Below are positions 11,440 through 22,681 of a DNA stretch of 64,000 bases, piece after piece. The stretch's first letter is position 1, and the number at the start of each line of letters is the position of its first letter. The stretch lies in NCBI RefSeq assembly GCF_000003815.2, contig NC_049980.1, positions 1,522,740-1,586,739 of the forward strand. The letters run 5' to 3'. The translations under genes were made by a program, and so were the position numbers. The DNA comes from Branchiostoma floridae. Lineage: Eukaryota > Chordata > Leptocardii > Amphioxiformes > Branchiostomatidae. The notes beneath the pieces are model-generated. The model did no database searches. It saw only the letters and a list, made by a program, of their open reading frames with translations, and had not been told where the DNA came from.

Positions 11440-12660
11440 AATCTCAGGTGAAATCTGGGCTTATTGCAGCGTGAGACCAAGTCCCGCAGGTAACTCCCGC
11501 TAAGCCCGCCACAGATATTGCCTGATATGGTTGGGAGAGAACTCTTGGAGAGGTCGAGGCTGTTTGATAAAGTTTGTGCTGATAATAAGGGGAGGTTAGT
11601 TGGTAGGGGAAATGCTCGGATACGGCTTGGCCCAATCTTTATTAGATTGGTGCTGTAACAGCAGGAGATGCAACTAGAGTTACTGTAAAATGCAGAAACT
11701 TTCGCGGTGGTTTAATGTTCGCGGTTTTCGCGGCGGCTGCTTCACCGCGAATATAAAACCACCACAAACATTTTTCCATCACAGTAAGAGACTACAGTGC
11801 ATGATCGTACAGCAAAATAAAATCTCTGCAAACTTAAATGCATTTACAGTAGTTTGCACACATTCATGCACAATTTTCAACTGTCAGATTTAAGTTACAA
11901 AGGTCGTGGTTGTTTGATAAAAGTTTGTATAAATAAGCGGTTGATATTTGTAGTAGCTATATAGGATGATACAAACGGATTTGTAATTTGGGACTTTGAG
12001 ACTAGTTTAGCACAATTTTTATTAGCATGGAGCTGTATCAGTGAACAGGAAGACTTGTTTAACTGAAGTGAATTGAGTGTACAGGCATTCATGCACACTT
12101 CCCAATTCTTGGAAAGGTTGCGGTTGCTTGACAAAAGTAGTTTGTGCAGATGAGGAAAATGCTATGATATGGATTGGCCAAATTGGTCCATATCAGTGAA
12201 CAGGAAATGGAACACTGAAGTATGGATTCATGCCCAATTTCCAACTCTTAGAAAGGTCAGAGTTGTTTAAATGAAGAATTGCACTGATTAGAAATAGTGC
12301 ACATTAATTTTTTTGGGAAGGGAAGTTAGTGCACACAAATTCTTTACTCAACTTCACTTCTCAACTCTTGGAAAGGTCAGGGTTGTTTGCTCAGAGATGT
12401 ATAAGGACATGCTTGGCCCGTTTTTATTACTTTTGTACTAAATTTTTATAGAGTGACAGGAAATGAAACTAAAGGTAGTTTGCACCAACTCATGCACACT
12501 TCCCAACTCTTCAAAAGGTCAAAATTGGTTGATAAAGGTTTGCACATATAAGCAGATATAGTGAAAATGTTTGGAGAGAGTTTTGCTAAATTCTTATATT
12601 TGATTGGTGCTGTATCTCAAAGGACAAGAAATACATGTAGAAGTGAAGTTATCTTGTACC
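11440..12660. repeat. decayed tandem array built on an AACTCTTGGAAAGGTC unit
   Basis: Variants of CATGCACACTTCCCAACTCT + TGGAAAGGTCAGGGTTGTTTGATAAAGTTTGTGC recur near 11538, 11900, 12108, 12246, 12370 and 12508. Between them lie degenerate versions of GGCTTGGCCCAATTTTTATTAG, TTGGTGCTGTATCAGTGAACAGGA and TAGTTTGCAC. Spacing varies (about 120-210 bp after removing the nested element at 11681-11851), so this is an old, eroded array. A 24-bp match to one unit (GAAAGGTCAGAGTTGTTTAAATGA) recurs outside the array at about 13136. Confidence 0.7.
11681..11851 (-). repeat. CTGTAAATGCA inverted-repeat element nested in the tandem array
   Basis: Bounded by TA-CTGTAAAATGCAGAAAC and CTTAAATGCATTTACAG-TA. 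Internally it shows TTCGCGGTGGTTTAATGTTC, ACCGCGAATATAAAACC and AGTAAGAGACTACAGTGCA, the hallmarks of the family. The orientation is opposite to the 27.9-kb copy. It splits one unit of the surrounding array, so it inserted after the array formed. Confidence 0.85.
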
Positions 12661-13685
12661 GAGCTATGCAGATCTAATGACAGTGAGCAAATATTGTGAG
12701 TAACGTAGGAGGCTTTTGGTTGATACGTTTAGTAGATTGGGGGATCCCAATCGGTGATATAGAAATTAGACTTTGACTCCAATTTTGGTCCAATTTGCTT
12801 GGTATGAGAGGAAATCTTATTTGATGTGAGTGGAGTTAGCTGATGTGCTGATTGCTTGGTAGAAAATACAGACAGAATTTTGAAATATTGAAATTGAAGG
12901 TAACTTAAATGTAGTATGCAGGGAGGCTAGAGCTGATATAATAATGTGGAGGGGATATCATTGGAGGACTACGTTACCAGTTGGATAGTCAAGTTTTCAG
13001 TAGCACGGAATCTGAATGTGCAACATACATGTCACGCAGGAAATCAAACCCTTCTGCTCCCAAAGCAAGAAAGTCTCTCCATGATAGCAAATGTATTCAC
13101 TATGATGTAGCCAAATCCATCTTTCTCTACAGTAAGAAAGGTCAGAGTTGTTTAAATGATCTGAGAATAAGAGGTGTAAATATCAAAGTAGTTCTGGATT
13201 GGATTAATCCCCATAAAATTTCTGTGTGAAAGTCATGCTCTGTACAGTATCCACAGGTTATTGTACCAAGGATAACCCCTATTTCTTTTTGATATAAGAA
13301 AAATGAACAGTGGACCACAGCTTATTGCCGCCCCCCCCCCTCCCCCCTACATGTGTATGCCTTGGAGTAGACAGCACTGTGGGAGAACAGTGATAAGTGA
13401 AGAAGGCATGACTGATGACTGTCTTTGTGAAACATTATGTTAAAGGTCACACAGGTGTTGAATTTCACCTGTCTGTAAAATCCCCATGGTAAAACAGACC
13501 TCATTCTGTCAAAACTGTCCAAATCAAAGACAAAAGAAACCATACCGATGCTAGCACTAGCAATGCATACTTAAACAATAAATAGGACATTCCTCTAGAA
13601 CCGAGTTTTGCACTGTGTTCACTCTTAGGAAAGCTACATGTTCAATGCCATGTATTCTTTTGCAACAACTTATAGACATAGTAGA
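12661..13685. other. non-coding; poly-C tract
   Basis: Contains a C-rich homopolymer stretch near 13329-13347 (CCCCCCCCCCTCCCCCC). The 82-codon frame at 12981-13229 has no domain features, and part of it is the stray copy of the neighbouring tandem unit, which argues against a gene. Confidence 0.45.
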
Positions 13686-13970
13686 GTGTCTTTATCTCCA
13701 TTAAAAATGGAGGTATAGTTTTGGGTGTGTATGATAACTCAGTAACCTCTGGATGGATTACAATGTAGGTGTTGAAAAGACAATTGGTTAAGGTCAATTT
13801 TGGGCTGCCTGGTATGTGACATTGGTACTGCAGCAGAACAAGTTATTTTTGGTATCTTTTGACCTGAATAATGGTCTTGGAGCTATTTTTTGGTGGCACA
13901 TAGCATGAGATGTAATGTAGTGGAACACCAAATGAGTTCCTCATTTGCATAATTAATGCAAAAGTTTCAT
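13686..13970 (+). repeat. dispersed repeat with CTCCATTAAAAATGGAG end (copy B)
   Basis: Starts with the imperfect palindrome CTCCATTAAAAATGGAGG (from 13696), then TATAGTTTTGGGTGTGT, GGATGGATTACAA, TTGGTACTGCAGC and TATCTTTTGACCTGAA, in the same order as the minus-strand copy at 5860-6095. Further on is another inverted pair, TTTGCATAATTAATGCAAA. Class unknown. Confidence 0.65.
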
Positions 13971-15394
13971 AATTTTTCTAAGTGGTAAATGATTGGACTG
14001 TCGACATTGTGACCTGTAAAAGGTGTACATGACTAAGGTGTACATGGCTAAGAGTAGATTATTTGAATGTCAATCCTATGCCTAATCAGAATATTTCAAG
14101 AGATTACAGTCCTCCAAACTCTAATAGGAAAAGTTATGATAACCTCTACTAATGGCCACTGCATAAGGCCATTCTTGCCATGTTTTGATGGTCCCTGAGA
14201 TCGTTTTTCCCATTGAAACAAGCATTAATAATGCTGTTTATAGTGACCTCTTAATTGTCTACTGTGACCCTTTTCTTAACTTGAGTGGCCGCTATATAGA
14301 CAGGCTTGATCGTTCTTGAAAGTCAAAAGACCTGGTTAGAAAAGCTGCGAAGTTCAGCCCGTCAAGGCGTGCAAGGTTCTGGCACTAATGCCCTCTGCAA
14401 TGTGAAAAAATGACTTATTTACAGTTTGCCACCTTTGATAAAAAGCTGAGATAGTGACACAAACCCCATATTTAAGCCTACCAGATAGCAGACATAATTG
14501 CCACTTTGTGCAGAGGAAAATGCATATCTGTGACATTTCCTGAGCCCTGTAGGCAGGCAAGTGTCATCAGATAAGTTTCCAACAAATGCTATCACACCAG
14601 TCTAGTGACATACTAATGGATTGGTGGTAAAATTGTTGCCAGAATGAGCAAGGTTGAGGCTTTCTCCGGGGAAGGGTTTCGATAAAAAGCAAAGATAGCA
14701 AACATAGTGGGGCCACTTTATACTGATTGTCAGGAGTAGGGCTTAATAGAAATATCTGACATCTTTCTTCTGCATCTGATTGAACAGTGATAAGGGGAAT
14801 GCTTTTGTAACTATTGTTTTCTGTTACATGTATGTACAATAATTTATAGCATAGAGATTCAGTTGAAGATATAGAGTCTTTCCTCTCCACACTTATGACG
14901 TAGTATAGATTTGCTTGGCTAGGAAGTCTGAGGTGATACTTTTTAAGCTTTTATCTGTTAAAAAGATTAATTTTTCATAGCTTCAAAGTGTAACTTTACT
15001 CTACTAAATGTTCATGTAATTTCTTTGTTTCTTTTTTATTCCACATTGTACAAAGAAAGATTTTTCTAATCTCAGTCTTTCTGAGTAATTTGACACATAT
15101 CCAATGTGAATCTATTTCAATCACCATATACATGTACATATATAGACTGAGGTAAATCTGAAAACTGAGCCTCAGTTGCAGGTGACATGCGGTTGGTTTC
15201 TGAGAAAATAAAATGAATGTGATTACCCATCTCAAGAGAATGACATATATTTTTTGGTGATAACTTAGCTGTCTTTCTCTTTATTCACAATCGTATGCAA
15301 TGTTATGTCTGAGTTTGTTTTCTTTCCTGTATAAAGGGGCAATGTCTGCCATATCTGATTGCCTTGTTTAGTTTTCCAATAAAATACATTTAAA
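13971..15394. other. non-coding; degenerate CAGTCAAACC-type end near 14270-14312
   Basis: GAGTGGCCGCTATATAGACAGGCTTGATCG at 14284-14313 (here in two parts: GAGTGGCCGCTATATAGACA, then GGCTTGATCG) resembles the sub-terminal and terminal sequence of the elements at 44926 and 56696, and may be an old fragment. The 107-codon minus frame at 14567-14890 has no recognised features. Confidence 0.35.
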
Positions 15395-15665
15395 AACAGT
15401 GGCCGCCCAAGTCAAGGTGTCATTCGTCACAGATTCCATCACCCTCCCAGCCTCCTTTCTTTAATCATCCGTGCACGCAGCCAGCCTCGCTGGAAGCAAA
15501 CTTCACACTAATTTCCACTGAATAGCGGCAGGAGATTCCACAGGAGATCAGCCTGTGAGCCATTTCCTGCCACTTGTCAAGTCCCCATCTCAGCTGCCCC
15601 CACTCTAATCCCTGCCAGGCTTACCGGGATAGTTTATTGCACACAGGTTTTGGATAAAGAGGTCA
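15395..15665. promoter_or_regulatory. candidate conserved non-coding patch
   Basis: A GC-balanced, repeat-free block in AT-rich surroundings, with TTTAATCATCC, CACTAATTTCCACTGAA and other homeodomain-like words and no long open frame on either strand. The boundary between it and the surrounding AT-rich DNA is visible by eye. Regulatory role is inference only. Confidence 0.25.
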
Positions 15666-16508
15666 ATGACATGGGGGGTGATAGTCATCTTTGCAGTGTG
15701 TAGGAGAGATTTGGGAACTAGGTCATACAATAATGAAGTCAGGATCTTTCTTTTAGACATTGACCTAACATAAAAATTAATGTAACTTTTGTTTTACTGT
15801 AACAATGCTTATAAAAGTATAGGAATACTGACAAAATTTTTATGCTAACCTGAATAGTTGGTCTCCAATTTGCAAATTCAGACTTTGTTACAAATATCCA
15901 ATTTGACCTATTTTGTCAATGCATTTTATTACACCTACATTTATTGCAGCCCTCACGCTTTGCAAAGCACTCTCACATGACCAATCTAGTGATCATTGTT
16001 AACCTAGGTCTCCAATAATATATCGTTTTTCTCTTTTTATGGCCTCACTATGAAATTAGGGTAACTACATTGTGCAAGTAGGTCATCCAAATATTGGCTA
16101 TTTTCCCTCAAATAGGCCCATCCAAATTGAAGGTGTGTGAGCATTTTGACACCCTGAAATTGAGTATGTCTCCAACAGAGCACGCATCATGATCCTTAAA
16201 TGAAGCATGTGTCACAAAACTACATGCCTCACGTTATACACAACCATCATTAATGGCTTTGAAAAAAGCGTATAGGCTATTGTGGAAATCTACAATGCTT
16301 TTTCACCTGGAACATTTCCAGATATTTCAACAGAAAAGTTTTGGGTCAAGAATTTGTCATACATCCACAAGGCTATTAAATGCAAGGCAAAATTTGAATT
16401 GGTATATCATTAAGTGTTGAGTAGAAATTTATGATGTGCATCATTTTATGACATATATTATGATATGATATATTTAGCTAATGGCAACATATTTTTTTTC
16501 TTCTACAG
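15666..16508. other. intron-like sequence upstream of the exon
   Basis: AT-rich, with no recognised element. It ends in a polypyrimidine tract and acceptor (TTTTTTTTCTTCTACAG, ending at 16508) that defines the exon start. Confidence 0.5.
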
Positions 16509-16636
16509 GTAAGCTACTGCCATCCGGTCCCTTTTACGGCCCCACATACTTTAATAAAGGCCAGACAAGAAGCACAGTCTGCACTCTCAACACACCCACA
16601 CGGCACTATGAGTACAGGAATGTCACTCTAACAGAG
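16509..16636 (+). CDS. internal exon of an unidentified protein-coding gene
   Basis: This is the only ORF segment with both splice signals in good form: a long pyrimidine run and CTACAG before it, and GAG|GTGAGT after it. The exon is 128 nt: two bases completing a split codon, then 42 codons, ending in phase 0. The peptide begins KLLPSGPFYGPTYFNKGQ and ends HYEYRNVTLTE. It has aromatic and Pro/Gly-rich character, one Cys, and an Asn-Val-Thr N-glycosylation sequon near its end, which would suit an extracellular protein. I do not recognise the family. Codon composition is more GC-rich than the flanking DNA. The frame reads upstream to an ATG at 16481, but those bases are the polypyrimidine tract, so that start is not used here. 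Large flanking regions without other exons imply long introns. A spurious exon cannot be excluded without transcript data. Confidence 0.65.
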
Positions 16637-18482
16637 GTGAGTTTAGAAATGCAAAATACCCAGGGCTGACCATGGTTTTCAATTTTGCATTCTTGGGAAA
16701 AAAATTATATGTCCCCTGTCCAAGGTGCTGAAATGTGAGATGTTATATTGAGCAGCTCAACAATTGGATGGTGGTCCTTATAGTAAAATTTTATTGTTCT
16801 TTTGACACTTTCACATGTCAAGCACATTGCTGCTGTTTTCCTGACTATAAAAAATCCACACTGAAGTATGAAATAATGATGTAATTGTGGAAATGTAGTG
16901 CAGTAGATGTCAATTCCATACAGATTGCCTTATCCAGAATATTTCTACTTTTAATGCTCTAATATTGCTCACAACAGGTTGCATTTAATTGACTATTAGA
17001 CCTTTTTTTCTACAAAACTCCATTTGATGATAGTTTGTCCATGTCACTTTGACTCATGGTTTTAGGATCCCGAAAATTTGAATTTTGAACATCAGACTAT
17101 TCTCATTGAAAGGAAACTGAGATTTCTCTGCTTCAGGCAGAAACATGCATAATATTTCAGTTTTATCACGCTTCAATATTCGATTTATGAACCTTGACGA
17201 TAGTCTGAATAGAATACATTCTACTTGATTTAATTTTACAAAAAAGTCAGTTTCTTGGATAGGACTTGTTCTGGCCTTGAAAGGAGAAAAGTTATGACAG
17301 CACTTCTGAAGAAGATAAAACTTTCTGCCAATGTGTCATGAATTATGAGCTGTCCTGTCCATGGTACTGGAGCATACATCATTCACACCATGCCATACTT
17401 ACAGGAGATGTTCCATACATTATAATGAACTATGATATATTTTACACATGGTTATGAGATATGGGCCCCAGAGAACTGCCCATGATGTATAGTCCTGTCA
17501 AGGTATAAACAATGCATGCGAATGACAGACGGAAGTTTTGGCAAGATTCATGTGCGATGGGGGCAAATGCTTTCTGCACAAAACCTTGGGCTGTAGAGAA
17601 TTTTTTTTTCTACTTTTGTGATGATACACATTGTATGACTACAGTAGAACAAAACCTTCATAACCTGCATAACATGCTGGACTATATACACATGTAGAAT
17701 TGTTTCCTAACTTAAGTCAATATCTATGTGTGATTGAACCAAATGCTTTCTGCATACAGCAGTACAGGCATTCAAACAGATATCTAATGCATCATCATGA
17801 TGGCTAATTGCTTATCATGAACTGGTGATAGCTATGTCCTGATCCACAGATAGCAAATTTAAATATATTATTAGTATCAGATTGCGAGATCTTCCATATG
17901 GTAAAACTGGCTAATCTTTCCCTTGTGCAATTAGCCTAGGAAATGAGACACATCTGATGTTTATAGGGACAAGGCAAAGGAGACATATCTGGGTGTGGGA
18001 AAGTTAAAACTAGGTCACAGGCCTCCTGGGTTTGCCGTAATCTATGTGATGTGGTTTTCTCACCTTATCTGCGCCGATCGTTGGGTCGGTTAGTCCTGAT
18101 AACAGCTGATGCCTCTTTCTGCGTCTGGAATTTTAAAAAAGCAAAGATTTAGTCCTGATTGGCAAGACTTAAATGCTTCAAATATATGATACACAGTGAC
18201 CATTTCATAGTAAAAGGGACTATATTGGTCTTATAAGATTCATAATAAGGCATCAAAAGACCATTGACTAGAAAGAAGATAGCTTCTTAGGCACTTAAAA
18301 TTTTTACCTTGCATTAGAACTTTTATGCATTTTACCTGTTGAACTTTGCATAAGGAGATATGTTTGTGCTAAAGTAAATACTTAAATAGATCAGCAAGAC
18401 AAAAAAAAACAGAGTCGATCAAGATAGGAGTTATGCCTGCAGAGTGACAACATCCTGGCATCATGAGCACACCAGAGACCAA
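16637..18482. other. intron-like non-coding sequence
   Basis: Begins with the splice donor GTGAGT. A dispersed short repeat (CTGTCCAAGGTGCTGAAATG) sits at about 16705-16740. The stretch 17930-18180 is more GC-balanced and repeat-free and might be constrained. No further exon was found; the 61-codon frame at 17512-17697 lacks splice context. Confidence 0.45.
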
Positions 18483-19103
18483 TACTGTAAATGCATCTAA
18501 GTCTGCAGGGATTTAACTTTGAAGCATTTGCATTTGCCGTGGAAAAAGGAGCGTTTGCCGTGGCTTTGAGTTCGCGGCACTGCCGTCCTGCAAACTCACA
18601 TGTACTCCCAGTTAGTGTACTGTACTGTAGTCACATACTGTAATACCTGGAAGCTCTATGAACCGCATGTTGGAACCACTTACTGGCTACTCGGCAAGGG
18701 CGCTAAAAACTGACAGAACAGTCTGCTTTTGATTTTCCCAGTGCTGGTGTGATCAACTGATCTAAGCCTATCTACCCTCTGAATATGTAGTACTAGTACT
18801 GCACTACTTTTCTACCATACGCATGGTGCTATGTACTTGTAGGTCATTTGTATAAATGAATTAATGCAAACTAAAAAGTCTTGTATAAAGTATTAATGTT
18901 TCTACATCGTAGCAACTAGCAAGTACTTAAAACGTTTCATACTGTGACAATTTACATGCATGCAGTAAGAATGGAATGCCGTCAGCAGCACAAGCAGAAG
19001 ACAGAAGGAAAATGTTTGCTGTAGATTTGGCAAAGTTCATGGCAAAGCGGCCATCGCAAAAAACGCAAGTGTAATACCACTGAGCAAGTTTCTGCATTTA
19101 CAG
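18483..19103 (+). repeat. CTGTAAATGCA inverted-repeat element split by an insertion
   Basis: The left part (TACTGTAAATGCATCTAAG, CAGGGATTTAACTTTG, GAGTTCGCGGCA, CTGTAGTCACATACTGTAAT) and the right part (GCGGCCATCGCAAAAAACGC, TTTCTGCATTTACAG) match the family. They are separated by about 375 bp of unrelated DNA, roughly 18645-19020. The inserted piece has no recognised ends. Alternatively, two partial copies lie next to each other. Confidence 0.65.
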
Positions 19104-20829
19104 CATTTACATTCTAAAGCATGCAGCTATTCTCCATGTTCTTGGCAGTTTCCCATACCCTTTTGGTCACTCTGAAATCTGGCCTTATATCTAATTCTCC
19201 AGCTTCATCCATAATGTAGATGTGGATTCCACATAACAAATGGCATGCCATAGAGCAACCAGGCAACAGCTGCATTTGTTACTGTAACCCTTAGGTCTGA
19301 GGACAGCATCGATTGAAAGTAAGAAGCTTTGATTTCACAAAAAATGGGTTATCCGCGGCCGACTGCCTGCTGTCTGAATAAAGATAAGAGGCAAAGTGTG
19401 TTATCTTGGCTGGAAGGCCAAGGTTGTGATGTAGTTATGGGTATCTATTCATGGAAGTCTCCAAGTACTTCATTGCATGGAGGGTTTGATCATCATGATC
19501 ATATCTTGTTGCTCCACCACTGGATTCATCCTTGGCAGTAATGTTGGCCTCTTGTAGGTCAGAGTCCGTACATATTAAGCCAAGTAGTAGTTCACAGCTC
19601 TGTCGAAAGTGCATTAGGGTTTAGGAGTCTTCCCTGCAGGGATAGGCTGCACTGGGGTTTGATAAGCTTGGGGGAGTAGATACTGTAGTTGTGGCCACTC
19701 CTTGGAATCCATTTGATGAATTGTTAATATTTCAAGGACAAATTACAGCAGTATAGTTTGGTAAAGCATAATGTTACACACATCAGACAAAAACAAGGAA
19801 ATATCTTTCATGGCAAAACTATAATGATAATTTTTTGGGAAAGTGTTTTTCATTACCAGAGCAGAAATAGGCATTGGAATTTTTAAGGGTGGCTTAAAGC
19901 AGTCCGGTGTCTTAGTTACATACTTTAGGAATTTTATATTGTCAGCTGTAACATTAGCTAGCTGGTGACAAATACTAGGAATTTGATAATGTGGAAGACA
20001 TTCAACCTTCTCAGTTCCATATAAAGTCTTAGGTCCAAGAAACAGGGCAAGAAAATCTATGGTACCTGTAACAAAGAATGTATATCCCAAATGACTATCC
20101 AGACCAGCAACTGCTCTATGCTTGCTACCAAACTTTGCGGTAAAAACTTCTGCAACATTGAAAAAAAGCCAAATTTTGTGCTCACTTATAGTCATACACA
20201 TTACCTCTAAATAAGAGTAAGCTTGGAATTCCAAGGTGATTCTAAGATTCGGGGTTGGACTCTGTTTAGTTCTCCAACAGGAAAAAGAGTTAACACACGA
20301 TCATCTCACTCATTCCGTACTTTATACAAGAAAGTCTACTAAATATAGAGTCCAATCTTCATTCCAACGAAGAAAAGAAATGCCATTCAAAACTACCTTT
20401 AATGTACAGCAGCCTGTCACTATAAGAGTTAGACCCACTCTCAGGCTAAACTTTCTGATAGAAAAGCTGCTTCCTTACAATTAAGGGAACAGATTGCACT
20501 GCTGGTAATTATAAGCAAGGTCATGCACTTGAACCTGTCATCCAACAAGATGCCTTCCCAGTCACTCAGTATTAGTACAAAATCACAAATTTTCAAGCAG
20601 TTTTACTGGTAGTTCGAAAACATTTGAAAAACATTGATGTATGCTGAGAATGCCACAACAAAATTGTCTTTTTCACGGTCACGTGCATTCCCACGCAATA
20701 AAATGATTAATGCAGAATCACTTTTGAAGCACCGCATTCTGTCACATGGGACACTGACTGTTAGAGTTAGAATCACAGTGACTCATAGAAATTCTGCTTA
20801 CCTATGTACAAAACAAAGTGGATCGCTCA
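19104..20829. other. non-coding stretch containing a 163-codon open frame
   Basis: No repeat ends were recognised. The only notable feature is the minus-strand frame at 19743-20234, listed separately. Confidence 0.4.
19743..20234 (-). other. 163-codon open frame, unidentified
   Basis: An uninterrupted minus-strand frame starting MEFQAYSYLEVMCMTISE and ending near LSDVCNIMLYQTILL. It has a reasonable amino-acid mix but no motif I recognise. There is no visible promoter, poly(A) context or clear splice pair. In 64 kb of AT-rich DNA a frame of this length can arise by chance, or it may be a worn piece of a transposon ORF. I do not assert that it is a gene. Confidence 0.15.
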
Positions 20830-21130
20830 GTGACTAACCCAGGCCTCCTGTGACCAAAGCGGGAGGAGTCTTCAGCCTGATCTGTGCATGTCCTGCCGAG
20901 TGGCGAGGTTTTCCTCAGGTTTACAGGCCAGTGATCAGACTGATCTGCTGAGGAGGCTTTTATCAGTCCCGGTGTGAGCACTTAGTGCGCGGAGGTCAGC
21001 GGGGGGTTAAGAGGCATTGTTATCTGGGTGTGGTCACATGACCTGGGGGCATCATGTGACCTTCCAAGGTGGCGATTGTGGTGGTGGGTGGCCCAGAGGG
21101 GCGCTCCTTGGGTCATTACTTATTCATGAG
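20830..21130. promoter_or_regulatory. GC-rich candidate regulatory patch with inverted E-boxes
   Basis: Distinctly GC-richer than its surroundings. GGTCACATGA (21032-21041) and TCATGTGACC (21052-21061) are exact reverse complements 10 bp apart, each containing a CACATG E-box in the TCATGTGA context preferred by MITF/TFE/USF-type bHLH-Zip factors (family knowledge). Regulatory activity is inference. Confidence 0.3.
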
Positions 21131-22072
21131 TACGGGAGGAATTCCTCAAGGGAGAAGGGCCAAGAGGTGTTCACTATGAGTACTGTTCCTGATACAGAAG
21201 GAGGACTTGCTCAGCTTTTTTCAGTGATGACTCATGTGTGTGATGTAGTATCTTGTAGCGAAGGACATTCTTTATATCATTAGGTATGTGTCATTCTTCA
21301 ATGGTTATTTAGAACTCATATAAAATTCGGGTAGTCACTGTAATGGGCCACTCCTACCTTCACATATATTATCAGTCTTTTCATTTCATTATGAAGTATC
21401 ATTGTACTCAAAATGAACATCTGAATTCAACATTAAATATGAATGAACTGACCAGACCGCGGCGCAAGCTCCATTGTCTTACCAGACATAAGGATGCCAA
21501 CCAGTTCTGCAAATGTCATTGAAATTTATTAATGTCATAAGTTTTCCATGTAGATTGTAGATTGTGTAGATTGATGTTTGGCTCCTTTATTGCGGCTAGG
21601 TCTACAACCATTGCAGCTTTACTCCACCATGTTGAACTGCTCTTCCTAAAACTTGAGTATCACACATGTACAATGTATTCATGCATCTGTATTGTAAACA
21701 CTATCATTAACATGAAAAAAAACATGGGCCGGCATATCTTTTAGAAAGTTGGTGAATATAACATTGGAATGTCATACAAGCCCTAATTGTATGGTATATT
21801 TCAAGCAAGTGTACACATCTTTTCATTTATTTGCTAGTTGGTCTTACAAATAGCCGCTTATGAGCCAATAGAGAGATATGCAATTTCAAATAAAAGCAAT
21901 GGATGACATGCATTTGTACAGCATGTACAAAAACATGTAAATTTCACTGCTTGCTCTTTGCGTGCAATAAATGTTGTTATTGCCTTTTTTTTATTGTAAC
22001 AGTGCTAGGACATCAAAGGCTTGTTTAAGTTTAGAGAGCCTAAGTACCCTATTCTGCATCTAAAAGTATAGA
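21131..22072. other. non-coding, nothing recognised
   Basis: No repeat ends, splice-bounded coding frames or RNA genes were seen. A small GC-richer island lies near 21450-21540. Confidence 0.4.
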
Positions 22073-22594
22073 TTATTCCATTTGGGCATAATCCTCAGAG
22101 AATGAAAAATGTGGCACACAAAACACACACCGGCTTTGTTGCCATGGCAACATACGCCAAGGTCCCCCATTAGTAATTGCTGGGGTCAGCAGTTTGAATG
22201 ACGTTGTCCCTGCCCGTCTCTCAGAAGAGGTGACCTTAGACCCAGCATGTGCCTCTTGCTCAGGTTGTTTGTCACCATTGTAATCCTTAGAAATGGTCTC
22301 AGGCAAATGATGACATCCTTCACAGTCTCTAAGTGATGTTACATCTCTGTCTAGTGTTTGTGCTAAAGCTTCTGTAATGGAATAGCATTTGCAAAGCTTA
22401 TCTTTGCAAAGACATCCATGTCCTTTGATAGACCTTAAAGACAAATAAGTAATAACTTTTTTTTCCTGAAGTACCAGAGGTACCAACCTAGGATTGCAGT
22501 GTTCAGTAGTAGTGGGTGCTGGTACAAAACTGTTATTTCTTGTTGGTGCCAGTATAATCTGTCCATTTTCTAATCGGCCCAACATCCGGCCCAC
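22073..22594 (-). other. 173-codon open frame (longest in the window), unidentified
   Basis: This minus-strand frame starts MGRMLGRLENGQIILAPT. Its first part lies inside a repeat fragment (22537-22680) that also occurs at 61 kb, which makes the start suspect. The middle is Cys-containing (GHGCLCKDKLCKCYS) but matches no domain I know. There are no convincing splice or promoter signals. Chance or decayed repeat coding is more likely than a gene. Confidence 0.15.
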
Positions 22595-22681
22595 TGAATT
22601 TTTAGGTCTGTTTTTTTCTGAACCAGTCCAACAAGAAAAAAATGGTTTTGTACGTGTAAACCGTTCTGGTACCCACCTCTA
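22537..22681 (-). repeat. partial copy of a TAGGGGTGGGTACC-ended (hAT-like) element
   Basis: CATTTTCTAATCGGCCCAAC, CCAGTCCAACAAGAAAAAAA, TGGTTTTGTACG and TTCTGGTACCCACCTCTAG match, in inverted order, the sequence at 61026-61140, and the terminal words match the ends at 35519-35820. The other terminus is missing. Confidence 0.6.
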
